Made by a program: the position numbers and the translations under genes. Source: Cephalotus follicularis (taxonomy: Eukaryota > Streptophyta > Magnoliopsida > Oxalidales > Cephalotaceae). From it: 64,000 bases of DNA. The stretch spans positions 344,515-408,514 of the forward strand of contig BDDD01001479.1 of NCBI GenBank assembly GCA_001972305.1, in the 5' to 3' direction. A model generated the notes under the pieces. That model worked only from the letters and a program-made list of their open reading frames with translations, ran no database searches and was not told the DNA's origin. Numbering within the stretch: position 1 is the stretch's first letter; each line of letters opens with the position of its first letter. This document shows positions 34,716 through 47,568 of the stretch, piece after piece.

Positions 34716-35089
34716 CATGCACAAGGAGATGACAACGTTTAACATAAGCTAAGCCTGGGATCAACACAAGGGCCCGGGGACAAATGCCAAGCATGGGACA
34801 ACTACACGAGGTCCCTCCAACACTCAACTTACTCTCAGGAGATGAAATCTCACCTCGGCCCAGTACCCAAGGGATCAACCAGGGCTCACCCGACAAAACA
34901 TCTTCAGGGACGGAGCTGGTCTAAGGTCAGGGGGATGGGCAAAACTAAGGAAAACTTCTTACTCCCACACTTCCATAGCCGGAACCACCTCGGCAAGCAC
35001 AAATAACAACTCCATTGAAGATCCATCAACATGGTCATGGGCTACAGGACTGTACACATCCCTCATATACGCATATACATACCCACTTC

Positions 35090-35275
35090 CAGGGCACCGC
35101 ATGAACATCGATAGAAGGGCTACGCGAGCACTCCTTCCTCGACAATCACACGTTTGGCGCACCTCAGTACATGAACATCGATCGAGGGGCTACGCAAGCC
35201 CACCCCCGACGACAATCACAAGCTCAGCACTACACCATATGAACATCAATCGAGGAGCTACCTCGTCGGCAATCA
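35090..35275. repeat. Three ~75-bp repeats in LTR H
   Basis: ATGAACATCGATAGAAGGGC, ATGAACATCGATCGAGGGGC and ATGAACATCAATCGAGGAGC each start a unit that ends with (C/G)GACAATCAC or GGCAATCAC. Confidence 0.75.
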
Positions 35276-38259
35276 CGTAGCGTTGGTATCGCCCAAGGGG
35301 CCCGCGAATCACCACTCAGCTCTACCCTTAACGAGATGACAGAGGAGAACATCGACTAAAAGGTAAGTCTATCACCACTTAGACCATCTCGGGCCGGCAA
35401 TCACATGCCCGAAGACTCCATTATGGCCATAACAGCTGTATTCATCACATAAGATCTAAGGAACCTCGTCTACCCAGAATCTAAATGCTAAAACACAAAC
35501 TCACAAAACACCTCAACACAAAATGGTTAAGTTAGTATAACCATAAAAGAAACCACAGTTAAACGTCACATACCTAGGTTTCTCAACACCAGCTCTTGTA
35601 ACGCTTACCAGTTCCTTGGAACTTCGAATCCACCATACCACTGGATTCTTCATATTCCCAGAACTCGAACATCCCACCCAGAGCTTCGGATCTACCAGCG
35701 AATCCATGTTTCGCCATTTTAGATGTCAAACACACCAGGGATACCAACTCACTACTCAGTGTACTGAGGAACTCTTGATCCACCATACCACACTCGGGTC
35801 AGGACATCAAAGTCTAGTGAGAATCACCTTCAACCACGTTTGACTACAGAAGAAATGGAGAAGAAGAGAAACAAGACTTGTAGAGGAGATGCTCGATCAC
35901 GCTAGAAGTAAGGATCCAACGAAGAGGAAGCTTGGACCTCACAGGGAGTACTCACAACTCACCCAGATAGAGTTCACTTAGCGTCTTCCCTTTTTTTCCT
36001 TCTTGTTCTTCCTACCTACTTCTCACCGACTTCTTCTTTTTTTTTCTTCTCACTTACTTCCTTCTACTTCTCACTAACTTCTTTCTACTTCTGCCAAAGG
36101 CGCCAAATATATCACTTCATACACTCTCTCTGACACAAGTCTTTTCACATTAGAATTGGTTTGCCTCCCTTGTATGCTTCACATATGGGCTTAGTCAAAA
36201 TAAATGCCTCTTCTCAACCCACGCCACTTTTGGGCCTTAATATTGCACAGGAGACGACTCCCAAATGGCTCAAGGAAAATAATAAAACCCAAATCAGGCC
36301 TTAACAAGCAGATGACAAAGAGGATCCTCTAAAAAACCGTACCTGGGTATTACATAACACATACAGAACAATGAAAATAGTTTTTCTATGCACAGATGTC
36401 GACGCATACGATATAGGCATCGACACTTTGGGTTAAAAACATTAAAAACGCGTCAATGTATCAGTTGCAACATAAATAAGTATCCAGTTTTCTCAACGTA
36501 AATCATAAGACAGGGGCATGCAGGTTTTAAAACATGACTTCTACTATTTGAAAATAACTTCATAGCATTTCAAACACATCAATGGTTGATTTACAGGTTA
36601 AAAACAATAACATGAACTTTTTAAACTCTGAGATTACATGATTTAAAACAGACTTCAGTGAAATTTTTAAAACAATCTGTAAACAAAACAATAATATACG
36701 ACGACAATGAAATCATTATCGGAACATACCTTCAAATGATGAGAAAATATGAAGAAAATGGTGACAAAATACTGGCAACTGCTGCTTTGAAAAGAATACA
36801 ATGGCAGAGTTTAAAAAGATGCAAAACTAGACCTTTGATGACAAAACGTGTTTTGTTAAATGCTTACCATATAGGTAGATACTCAGTTGACACAAAAAGG
36901 AAAATAGACCTTCGAGATCAGACATGACATTCCACATGACAACTTCCTTTCAGAAGTCACCACATGGTTTTTGTAAAACTCAGTTTAAACTTGAAAATCA
37001 AGAAGTTATACATTTCAAAAACTTTGAAAATTTTTCTAACTCATAAATTTTTACAAAAATCGGGCATGTAGTATCCATTTATCGAACTATGCCGCATGTA
37101 AAGAAAAACATAGTTTATATCCACACTCCCGAAGGAGGAACCAAAAGATTATAAATTGGCTCAGCCCTTAACAAACCACAATCTTAAAGTAGTAAACATG
37201 GGTTAGGCTCCGCCTCAACTATAATACCAAGCATGAAGCATAAATATATAGGGCTCGACCCTTTTTAAATAAAACCATAAGAGAAAATATTTATATAAAA
37301 ACACAAGTAAATGCGTAAGTTAAATGCTGATGTAGTTATGCTATGCATGTGTTGAAACCCTGGTAGCATGCCCTGCCCTCGTGGTCCATCATCTACTGCA
37401 ATAGACTTAGCAATTGCTTATCATCTTGTCTTTATCTTGGAGGGGAAAGAAAAAGGAGGGGGTTAGTTCAAATGACTAAGTGAGTAGAAACAATAAATAC
37501 ATATCCCATAACTATATATGTAATACCCAGAATTTTGCAATATAAAGGAATGGCTATTGGGCTGACAATTTCTCCTTGGGGCTAGGCCGAGTGTTGGGCC
37601 AAAATTATATAAAGGATAAATTGGGCTTAATTGGTATTAATATTGTTCTTTCGATTGGAATTGGATCTTGTATTGGGCCAATTGCAATTAAAAAAGAGAA
37701 TGGAAGCTTTGGGCCAAATATGGCCCAAGAGAGAAAAGGAAGACGGATGGCCCGAAGTAGTAGAGAAATGGCAATGAAATGTGGGTTGAAATTAATTATG
37801 GAGGAAAGTAAGAATGTTGGGTCGACCATCTCATAGCACCAGCCCACAAAGCGAAGGTTTTGCTGGAATTGTCTCAAGGATTCTAGAGCTTTCTAATTGG
37901 GATTTTAAAAAGGGAGAGAGATAGTGGGGATGAATGATGGAAACTTTGGGAGGGAAAGGGAGAGCTACTAGTGAATGAGCAAGGAAAGATAGGTGAAGGA
38001 GGAACCAATAGAGGAAGTCGCTTAACTAAAGGCAAGGAAGTGAGCTTCTCGGGATTTTCAAGGTAGGTTCTACTACCTACTTAGTGCCTATCTTTTATTG
38101 TCAATGTTATACACTGGCTCTATTATTGGTTAGATTTAATGTACTGAATGAATGAATGAGTGATTGTAAGGTTAGATTGTGTATAATTGTTCCCTAGGTA
38201 CAATGGATTGAGTAATTGTATACTGTTAGTGGTAGAAATGTTTAGATGCGTACACCCCA

Positions 38260-39560
38260 AGCTTGACATGTGCTGAGGATGCCACGCTCTGCCTTGCATC
38301 CCAAGCATGCAGTATGTGTGCGTCCTGTGCATGTGTCCCAAGCTCTATAGCACATGCGCCTTACGTGTACGCCATGCCTAAGCTCCCAACATCATGCCTG
38401 AGCTCCACAACAAGTGCATCCCGTACATACGTTCCGAGCTCTCCAACATGTGCATCCAGCGTGTACCATCCCGAGCTCTCCACGGTGATAGCGCTGAGCA
38501 CTATGTGCTGAGCTCACCATACCATGCAAGTGAGGATGGGATGTAAAGTGACCGAGCTCATTATTGTGACTGTGCCAACCATGGCCTTCCACTGCCATAC
38601 TTCCCAAGTATGCAACATCCTGCACTCATGCGGCTGAGGTGCCGACGTCGAGGAGCCATGAGCCCGAGGTGCCATGCCGAGGTGCCACTGCTAAATGCCT
38701 GAGGTGACCAGGTGCTGAGGTGCCATGCTCTTAAGCATGCAACGCATGCAGGCCCTCCTCTTCCATGTGTCTGATGAGCCACCATGGCCTTCCTCTGCCT
38801 TGCATGCCCGAGGACGCACCAGTATAGTGCAGCACGCCATAGCTGCTATATGCATAGCACCCAATCTCTCCACTGGCAAATACCCGAGGATGCCATAACT
38901 TGCTTTGCAACTACTGTTCATGCATGCGTCCTTAGCATACAATTTAGGCGCCCAACCACTGCCATTGTCATGCAACGTCCAAGGAGCCGTACATGGTTCT
39001 CCAATGACTAGCATGCCTGAGCTCTCCATCAGATGCATTTGAGTATGTAACAACGCTGAGCACTCTCCTTTGCTACGTACGTCGTCCTCTGTCATGTATG
39101 TATCGCACATGAGCTCTCCTCTGCCATGCTTGGTACAACGCCGATGATGGATCGCCATGCATCCTAAGCATGGTATAGCACCGAGCACTGGCCAGCCTGC
39201 ATCTCTAGCATGCATAGGCACTGAGCACTGTTCAGCATGCATCCCGAGTATGCAGGACCAGGTCCCGAGCTCCCCACAGTGTGATCAAGAGCATACAGTG
39301 GCAGTGCCTGAGATTTCCTCTGCCATGCATGCGTCGTGCTCTGCATAGCGCCCTAGCATGCACACATCTGAGCTCTCCTCTGGCACACATCCGTGCATGC
39401 ATGTAGCATCATACACCAGGCGTTCGAGCATGGCACCCATGCACCATGCATGCCGAGCTTTACATTGTCATGCCTGAGCAGGCATGCCTTGTGTTTAATG
39501 CCAGCAATGCCTTGCACGAGTGCATGCATGGATCCTAAATGTGATGTGTTGTATGCAGAG
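38260..39560 (+). repeat. GCATGC / GAGCTCTCC irregular repeat zone
   Basis: About 1.3 kb of degenerate short repeats built from AGCATGC, TGCATCC(C/T)GAG, GAGCTCTCC and TGCCATGC at intervals of about 30-60 nt. The same kind of sequence is at 40-115 in the first family-I copy. GCATGC and GAGCTC are themselves palindromes. Long ORFs on both strands here are repeat by-products. Confidence 0.75.
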
Positions 39561-39885
39561 TGTGCCATAGGCTGCGTGCAATTTATGCACCAACAGTGCT
39601 CCTACTTGTGCATTCAGTGAGATCTCAATATATATATGTATGTATACATAAGTGATTGATATGATGGCTATGTATAAGAAAGGAATATATTAATAGAGAA
39701 AGGTTATAAGTGCAGTGATAAGTGCAATGAATTATATATGATAAGTGCAGTGTAATACAGTGTGATAAAGGATAGGCTAGTGAAGGCAAACGTCACAGTG
39801 AAATGTTAACGTAGTGTTATTGTACAATTAATCTATTGAAATGTAGTGTTAATGTAGTGTCAATGTACTGTACTGTAATGATTGG

Positions 39886-39985
39886 ATCACCGACCAAGAT
39901 GAGCCCTAAGGGGACCACAGACTGAGCTGAGCCAATGGATCACCGACCGACCTGAGCCACTGGATCACCGACAGAGTTGAGCCAC
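39886..39985 (+). repeat. GATCACCGACC tandem units (I2)
   Basis: About four imperfect units of 25-27 bp matching the array at 346-528. Confidence 0.8.
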
Positions 39986-40377
39986 ACTTACTGAATAACT
40001 GTTACTATTACTGTTACTGTATAATGTAGTAATGAATGTTTATGTTCCTCTCTTCTGCCTTTAACACCTAGTGCGCATATATTTCTCTTCCTAAAGCCAA
40101 GGAATCCAAGGAACTAGTCTGCCTAAATTGAATTGTTTATTCCTATCCCGGCTTCTCTGCCTTGATGTTTGGAGTGCGTTACCGCTCCTCCTTACGTAGG
40201 GATGTCGAGGAAGGATATATAAGGACTGTTAGTGCCTGAATGATTGTTATACTGAATGGAGTGTTATACTTAATGGACTGTACTATTATTCTTACATCTC
40301 TTATTTGCATTGCATATGCTTGCTGCATCTGCATTTCATAAATGTATGGTAGTAGTTCCTACACGACCAGCGGTCAC

Positions 40378-40407
40378 TGACCCATTGCATTGTAATGTAA
40401 TGGGTCA
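40378..40407 (+). other. Conserved hairpin (I2)
   Basis: TGACCCATT ... AATGGGTCA with inner CATT/AATG pairing, as at 952-981. The loop base differs from the first copy. The companion small repeat GACCTGTCGG...GTCGCAG follows at about 40520-40541. Confidence 0.6.
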
Positions 40408-41780
40408 GGTACATGTGGAGCTTCGTAGAAAGCCGAGGATTGAAGCCCCAGGTGAGTTTCCTCCCTTTTATTTGCAATTCGATGACCTCAGAGCATGGGG
40501 ATTATTTTATTTGTATTATGACCTGTCGGTTTGTCGCAGAGCTTTTATGAATACTATTGTATAACATTGGGTTCTATCCCCATAAGTGATATTTTATTGG
40601 ACTGTTCTGCATGCATTATTATATTGTTAAAAGTTTTTAATTTTCGCTGAATATTGGTAAATGAAAGGTACTGTTAGTAATGCGTCAAACCCTTGGGGTT
40701 TTGGGCGTTACAATATACCGAATAAAAAGAGAAATGATATAAGCACAAAGTAGAATACAATGTAAATCCATGGCAAGAAATGTAATCAAGGGTCACAAGG
40801 AAATCAAATCCCCCTAGGATATCGAAACCGCAAGGAATATGAGATCATAAAGGGATATAAATATTCCCGATGTGTAAACGAAATCCACAATATAAATGAA
40901 ATCCACAATGTAAATGAGAAACCCAAGTGTAAAAGAAATATGGGAAAGGGATCTCGATACTTGACAAATGGCTCTATAACATAACATGAGTTAGGAATGT
41001 AAGCATGATCCACAGGGGTAACAAGATCATCTCATTACTTGACTATCAAATTCAACAATTATGAACATGGACATTTACAAAGCTCCATAAAAGAAACTCA
41101 GAAGTCAACGATAAATATTCCACTGAACAAACTCAAAGCTCAAGACTCTCTGAATGCAATAAAATCAGAGTACATAAGCATATCAAGAATCACGGATATG
41201 ATCAACAATCATGAATTAACAAATATGCCTCCCATGATCAAGAACATAAACCCACACAGGGTAGAATCAATGATTAAAGAGAATATAATGCCATCATGGC
41301 TTCATAACAGAACGCTCAAAATCAACAATACACTGAACATAAGAATCAATAAGATGAAGTATATCATGACAAGCACAATAGCAAAACTCCAATGAAATAA
41401 CCAGTGACTCACAAGGAAGTCCACTAAATAAATATCATACTGTAGGCAATAAACAAATACATGAGAGTCACAATAATATCAAATATCTGGATATCAAAGC
41501 TTAGAGATACAGTCATAACTCAAATGACAGATATCAATATCAAGAATGTAATATGTGCCCAAAGAATCATAAAATATAAGAGGATGCTGCTACCAATCGT
41601 ATCACTGCCTCATATCTACCGCCAAATCACATGGCAATACTATCTGCTATAACGCCAAATCAAATGGCAATACAATCAACCGCTGTAGCAATAACATAAA
41701 TATAGGCCAATAGGCTATAGGATGTGATCATCATCCATCATACACCGGTGCAGAGTGCATATGGTAATCATAACATACAT

Positions 41781-41960
41781 ACCTCGACCGAGGGGTCATC
41801 GTTATTTCACGGATCTACCCTCGTCGGTATCATATAATAGAACCTCGACCAAGGGGACGTCGTTATTTCATGGATCTGCCCTCGTCGGAAATCATGTATC
41901 ACAACCTCGACCGAGGGGACGCCGTTATTTCACTGATCTGCCCTCGTCAGAATCATATAG
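41781..41960 (-). repeat. Three tandem 61-62-bp units in element C 3' LTR
   Basis: Each unit contains ACCTCGACCGAGGGG, CGTTATTTCACGGATCT and CCCTCGTCGG. Units start at 41781, 41842 and 41904. The partner LTR has only two units (58731-58850). Confidence 0.88.
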
Positions 41961-44151
41961 CCAACACGGTCAAATAGATGAGGAACGGAGCTTCTGCTGC
42001 ACTCACATTCAGCATACCATCATAGACAATAGTATGCCGCAAATATAGGTATGAAACATGGGGGCTGTTCCCACATAACACCCCATCATACACAAATGGG
42101 CATGCTAAGGAGAGTTGTGCATCATACATACCCTCACCATTGACCGGTAATACATGTCAGAAAACCCGATACCCAGTATCAGAGTATAACATAGTATAAC
42201 AATATGACAAGTCACAATATAACAAATGTGAGAAGGTGACCAAGTCACCCAGAACATCGAGCATATACCCGCTCGGAAATCATATCATAAATAAACATGT
42301 CACAGATGACAAGGGAGATATAATCTCAATACTATCACATATCATAAAACAATGGCTACGTCAACAGAAGGACAACGGGATAGAAATCCTGACCAATATC
42401 ACAATCACAATACAATAGGGCACATGTGGATAATATGACTCTCAAACAATGAAGAAGTGAATATCACAATTAATCAACATATCAAATGCGGAAATCAATA
42501 CAAATCAGCAACTCCGGTTCTCAAGAGTCCTTTCAAAATAGAACCACAAAAGGGCACCAACATCATCGAAGAATAACAAGCACAAGGAAAGGAAGATAAG
42601 GGAAATGTTCACTCACAATTGGGATGTGCACAGGCACATGGCCACATGACAGCCATTTCTAGCAAAAGATAGGAATTGCTCAATGGTACCAACAACGAAG
42701 CTCAAGTATAACAATACAGAAATAGAATGAGCATAGGAATAGCAAAGAAGCAAATATCTATCCGCAGGAGCCAAGCAGAAATAATAGTAGAGTCATATGA
42801 ATGTACAACTGATAACGTCTCATATGAATAGGAGAGTTGAATGAAAATACCAATAAAGGATCCAAAGTAAACGATTATGACCTAAATTTCACATCGAACA
42901 ATCAACGAGTCATATCAGAGTTCAATCGAGAATGTCAATAAAGGATTCCAAGAAACAATAATGGAATCATCATATAACAAGTCATATCACAAGAAGGAAT
43001 CACACAACAAGGGCTATCAACAAGTTAGATAATTCACAAATGTAAGAATAACAATAAGGATACATATCCATCAATCAAAGAATTTCATGAATAAAAAGAT
43101 AAGGGAAGGAGATGTTCTACTTCAAAATATCAATGTCGATTACTACCACGGACTAACCCCTTTGAGCTTTGAATCAACTATCGGATTCCCGTCATTGTTT
43201 TGAAACTCAACCATCCTTCACACTACATAAACAAAACATATCCGTTACTTCCTACACATACGCAGCTAACACTGTGAGTCATGGAGCTTTGTCCAGATTT
43301 TGGCCACCACATCGAAGCTCTGGCAACCACATCAACAGCCCCCAAGACAACTGATCTACACATGATTGTCAGAGAACCACCATGAATCACCATAAAACGT
43401 TCCACAACATCCAGCAGTGAGTCTGACACACTGAGTCGACTCATCGGTCATAGACATTTTCTGACCACTTCACAAACAGGTGTCCACAAGGCTAGCTCTA
43501 CGCGTCTCCGTCCAAGACTCGCCAAGAATAAGCGGTTGTTGCCTTTGAGCTCTGGCCAAGTCGTCGATGCTCCGGTCACGCCACCATTGGCCTCCATAAG
43601 ATTCGGTGCATGCATTGGTGTCGGAAACTCGTCGTGACTCAGCGCCAAAGGTGGCATTACAGCCGACCGTATTTCAACCCATTGAGTTGACCCAACGGCT
43701 AAAATCCGGCCGATTCTGGCCAAATGACGCCTCAACTGTAGTCAAAATAGGTAGAGTTGATATTGTATACTAAGACCAACTCCATCCATGATGACAACGG
43801 CGGGGAACGAGCAGCGACAGTGGCCATAGGGAAAAAGAATGGGGAAGAAGGGAAAAGAAAGATGGAGAAGAAGGACACCTGGAATGGAGGTGACGCCATC
43901 CGCCATCTTTTTCTGGCCCCCGGTGCCTCTCCTAATGTCTTCTTCAGTGTCTCTCCCTCTCTCTCATGCTCATCTATCTCTGTCACTCTATTTCTTTCTC
44001 CACACGGGCGCTTAGTGCCCGTGTCCCAGACTATTTTAATTTGAAGTGCCTGGCGCTTTCTAGAAAGCATCGGGCACTTCACTTAATTTTGTTTTAAAAT
44101 AATAATAATAACTAATATAACTCACTCACATCTTGCACGTCAACCATGAAA

Positions 44152-44260
44152 AACTTTCGCATGCTCATGGATATGTACTCGTACTCCCCTAACATTGATA
44201 CGTGGAAGCTATCATGGATGCATTCCATCTCTGTAAATAGATTTGTTATAGCCACGTCTT
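44152..44260 (-). pseudogene. Element C integrase-tail remnant
   Basis: The minus strand encodes IHDSFHVSMLGEY, the conserved segment just before the chromodomain-like tail of Ty3 integrases (compare HDVFHVSML in B and D). The LTR follows almost at once, so the chromodomain part and the polypurine tract have been deleted. It fixes the orientation of C. Confidence 0.6.
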
Positions 44261-46672
44261 GCCTGTGTCTGTGGAAGTCCTGCAAAAAACTCATCTTAGT
44301 ACCATTCTCGCCCAAGCACGCTTAACTTCAAAGCTCCAATTGAATCCGATGCATAAGTGCTGAAAGCATCGCACACCCAAATTGTCTAGGTCGTAGATGA
44401 GCCAAATCGACAGAAATGTGTCATTTGAAAAGGTCATTCTAGCATGAATTGTATCGCATAGTCCTTTAGCTGTGTCTGTGTTGGTCATATAATGAAGTCC
44501 ATCGCGACATGCTCCCACATGACGTCAAGAACCACGTGAGCCACCCATTGAAGCCAACAGGCATGATCGTGGGGTCAACGAGGTACACAAACATCATACG
44601 TGTCGAATTGACAAACGTTTGGACAACGAATAAGGAACGAAGTCCCACACTCATTTCATATCCCATATCCAACTGCACGACAAAGGTCTAGTAGCCCATA
44701 AGAACGTCAAATGAATAGCGTATGCTTGTAACACACGAACTACTACATGGTCAGCCAACACCTCAAAAGGGCATCGGGAAAAAAACTTCTGAGGGACAAT
44801 GGGATTCCGTTTCATAGGTATGCAGCACAAGATCTCAAACACAATCCACCAATAGCAAAGATTCTCAAGAACAAAACTGCAGAGGCATGCGTATTGATAG
44901 ATCGATGAATCAACATGGAGTCAGCCAAGCCACGCATCCAAAATACCACTCAAGCGCCCGAACCAACACAAGCAAAAGGTTATCTAAATGAACCACAATC
45001 GAGACGATGAATAGTCAACATTAAACATGTGGAAACATCATGAAAATCCCATTCTAGCACTGATATGAATGATATAAGAATGAGTACAAGCTCCTGGTAC
45101 GGATAATTCAAGCAGACAATCTAAGCATCAGATGCACAAAATGCACAGGTTCCAAGCATCATGAAGGCAGGTTGCACACACTCACATCAACATGCGTACA
45201 AAACGCAATCACACGTAGAGAACGTGCACACAAATACGCACACAAACCTCATGCAAGCACCACATCATGCACGCACCACCGCCAAGCAAATAGCAAGAAG
45301 TGCTCACAATAGCACGTGTACAAACTCTGTGTGGACAATAAATATATCATCTACACAAAAGGCACATGAGCGCACATCAAGATGTACGTACAACAACCAA
45401 GCACACAACAATTTGCATCAATAGCACAAGGGCACAGCAATCATCGCACACACTTTCGCTTGAGAATGTAGAGCGACGGTAATGGTCTAGAAGTTTCATT
45501 GTTGCTCATTGATTTCAGGTACGTTGAACATCTGCTAATCAAAACTATAATATTCTCTCTTCATGTGTTGTTCTACCAGAAGTGCTCATTCAAGTGACGA
45601 TATACTTGGCACTATGAGAATGCATCGCATAACATGAACTATGACCTTCACAAGGACTTACGTTTGACGACTTCATTGTCCGGCAGACATAACCTATACC
45701 ATACGTCAACGTTCCGTTGTCTCGAAGAGAGAAGTCATTGCAGTTACAAATCTGTCACTGAGCCTCACTAATCCGGTCTTGCCATATCAGTATCTCTTGT
45801 AGAGTAGACGATAGAGTCCCCATGCATAAGGCTGATAGGATCACGTGCAATGATTTGAAAACTCATCCGAAGATAAGCAGAAGAAGTACAAAACTTTTTA
45901 CTCAAAACATCTGTAATCACGTTTGACTTGGGTATTTGTTAGCGCAATCGTACTCTTTAATCGTCTCCACGCGGCTCTGCTCGAGGTTCGAATCCATATC
46001 GATAAAGATCTACATAGGGCCGACATTCATCAATAATAGGGATGTCTTCTAGACATAGCCCTTATAGGCTAAAACATTCACTGTACTCCACTAACGTTTC
46101 CACTAAGTATTCAAGCAGAAATGTACTATACTGGTTGCCTGAACCTCTTCTGATGATTCGTCATTGTCAACAATTTGTCACCATGATGCTGCCCTGGAAC
46201 ATATGCAAGAACTATATAGAAGTTTTGCAAATGCATTTAAGGTGTTCTATCGTATACATCGTGCTTTAATAGCTTATAAAGCCTACAATAGCCAGGTTAT
46301 GGCCCGCTAGAATTCTAGCTCAGACACAAATAAGGAGCTACAGGGAAGGTAATGTCATCGTGGCTAACTAGGCTGCTACGCAAAACAGAGGTGATATCCT
46401 AGAGTATCTATGGTCTTAGAGTCCTTATCCTTACATCTGATTCTGGCTCTACATGAGCTGTCTATTAGATAACCTTAAAAGATCACACTATTTATGTCCA
46501 CAGCGGGACCCATCTTATTGACCACGAAGCATGCTACCAGACACATGACACTTGCATATAATTTTTGATGTGAATTCCTATATGCAATGCGTGATATACT
46601 TGAATTTGTAACACTTAAAACCACTTTTAATAAACAATATATGATACAAGTCTAGAGAATCCAAAACCAATA
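44261..46672. other. Unrecognised internal region of element C
   Basis: About 2.4 kb between the integrase remnant and the primer site. I see no protease, RT, RNase H or Gag motif on either strand. 45160-45440 is unusually CA-rich (GCACACACTCACATCAACAT). It may be strongly decayed internal sequence or a replaced, non-coding interior. Confidence 0.5.
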
Positions 46673-46684
46673 GCTCTGGTACCA
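46673..46684 (-). other. Primer-binding site of element C
   Basis: The plus strand reads GCTCTGGTACCA, so the minus strand reads TGGTACCAGAGC, the initiator-tRNA-Met site with one change, 4 nt from the LTR end. Confidence 0.8.
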
Positions 46685-47446
46685 AAATTGTCACACCCGT
46701 TCTCGACAACAACCGATATCCTACCGAGAACGGATAAGACATTCCACATGACAACTTTCTTTCGGAAGTCACCACATGGTTTTTATAAAACTCACTTTAA
46801 ACTTGAAAATCAAGAAGTTAAACATTTCCAAAACTTTGAATATTTTTCTAACTCTTAAATTTTTACGAAAATCGGGCATGTAGTATCCATTTATCGAACT
46901 ATGCCCCTGTAAAGAAAAACACAATTTATATCCACACTCCCAAAGGAGGAACCAGAAAATTATAAATGCGCCCAGCCCTTAGCAAACCACAATATTAAAG
47001 TAGTAAACATGGGTTGGGCTCTGCCTCAACAATAATACCAAGAATGAAGCATAAATATACAAGGCTTGGCCCTTTTTAAATAAAAACCATAAGATAAAAC
47101 ATTTATATAAAAACATAAGTAAATGCGTAATTTAAATGATGATGTAGTTATGCTATGCATGTGTTGAAACCCTTGTAGCATGCCCTGCCTTCGTGGTCCA
47201 TCATCTACTGCAATAGACTTAGCAATTGCTTATGATCTTGCCTTTATCTGGGAGGGGAAAGAAGAAGGAGGGGCTTAGTCCAAATGACTAAGTGTAACGC
47301 CCGGGATTTTTTGTCAAATGTAATATTGTAAATACCAATGTAAATTATGCATTAAGTTAATGAGAATTATGGATTTTTGCATCGTGTAATGTTAAGGCTT
47401 GAATGAAGAGGTTTAAGGAAAGTTGTGGTGTGAAGAAATAGGGGAG

Positions 47447-47568
47447 CAACCAACTGTAGGGAGAAATAGTTGACTTGAGCCTTAACAGAACCAGCTGACT
47501 GTTAAGAGAAATAGCCGACTGGACTATCAGCAGAAGCAGTCGACTGTTGTGGGAAGGCAGTCGACTGC
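47447..47568 (+). repeat. Phased AGTCGACTG array (D 5' LTR, proximal)
   Basis: Cores AACCAACTG, AGTTGACTT, AGCTGACTG, AGCCGACTG, AGTCGACTG and AGTCGACTG at about 20-25 nt, 155-275 bp from the LTR start and upstream of the TATA-like sequence. Confidence 0.85.

Larger units (their letters stand above)
32849..36354 (-). mobile_element. Solo LTR H
   Basis: 3506 bp, TGTAACGACCCG ... GGGTATTACA, flanked by TAACA on both sides (32844-32848, 36355-36359). No protein motif. Contents: the CGAGCCGTTAC motif, the block shared with J, several families of tandem repeats (33470-33640, 33720-33930, 34138-34715, 35090-35270), and a T-rich stretch near 35990-36080. The minus orientation is inferred: its minus-strand start TGTAATACCCAGG resembles A and I. 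Confidence 0.88.
37519..40712 (+). mobile_element. Complete family-I solo LTR (I2)
   Basis: 3194 bp, TGTAATACCCAG ... GGGCGTTACA, flanked by ATATA on both sides (37514-37518, 40713-40717). No coding motif. Contains a long irregular GCATGC-rich repeat zone (38260-39560), the GATCACCGACC tandem units, the duplicated CTCTGCCTT block and the conserved hairpin. Its last part matches 1-1294. Confidence 0.92.
36912..44151 (-). mobile_element. Element C 3' LTR, split by solo LTR I2
   Basis: The pieces 36912-37518 and 40713-44151 are homologous to 46742-47292 and 58596-61050. Shared features: CCACACTCCCGAAGGAGG, the AAATGACTAAGTG segment, the 61-bp tandem repeats at 41781-41960, and a block near 43670-43810 that is also found, reversed, in the element D LTR. 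The terminal 20-35 bp at both ends are altered or missing. Confidence 0.78.

Noticed and set aside
34165..34896. Overlapping ORFs of up to 183 codons on both strands in LTR H
   Set aside because: They are translations of a 27-bp tandem repeat, open in several frames because the unit is a multiple of three; no domain or conserved start.
36658..36927. 89-codon ORF at the G/C boundary
   Set aside because: Runs across the junction between two LTR fragments, so it cannot be an ancestral gene.
38691..39242. 183-codon minus-strand ORF in family-I LTR
   Set aside because: Lies in the GCATGC/GAGCTC repeat zone of a solo LTR; low complexity, no recognisable domain.
41039..41395. 118-codon plus-strand ORF in element C LTR
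   Set aside because: Inside an LTR in the orientation opposite to the element, Asn/Ile/Lys-rich, no homologue recognised and not kept in the partner LTR, which lacks this part.
43757..44044. ORF of 95 codons on the plus strand with a matching one at 60664-60939
   Set aside because: Shared only because both lie in the two LTRs of element C; frame not kept consistently and no domain.
44459..44842. Minus-strand ORFs in the interior of element C, possibly a protein remnant
   Set aside because: I could not match them to Gag, PR, RT, RNase H or integrase and they carry no motif; left as unassigned.
45161..45424. His/Thr-rich ORF, possible metal-binding protein
   Set aside because: CA-rich repetitive DNA gives alternating His/Thr codons; no domain or conservation.
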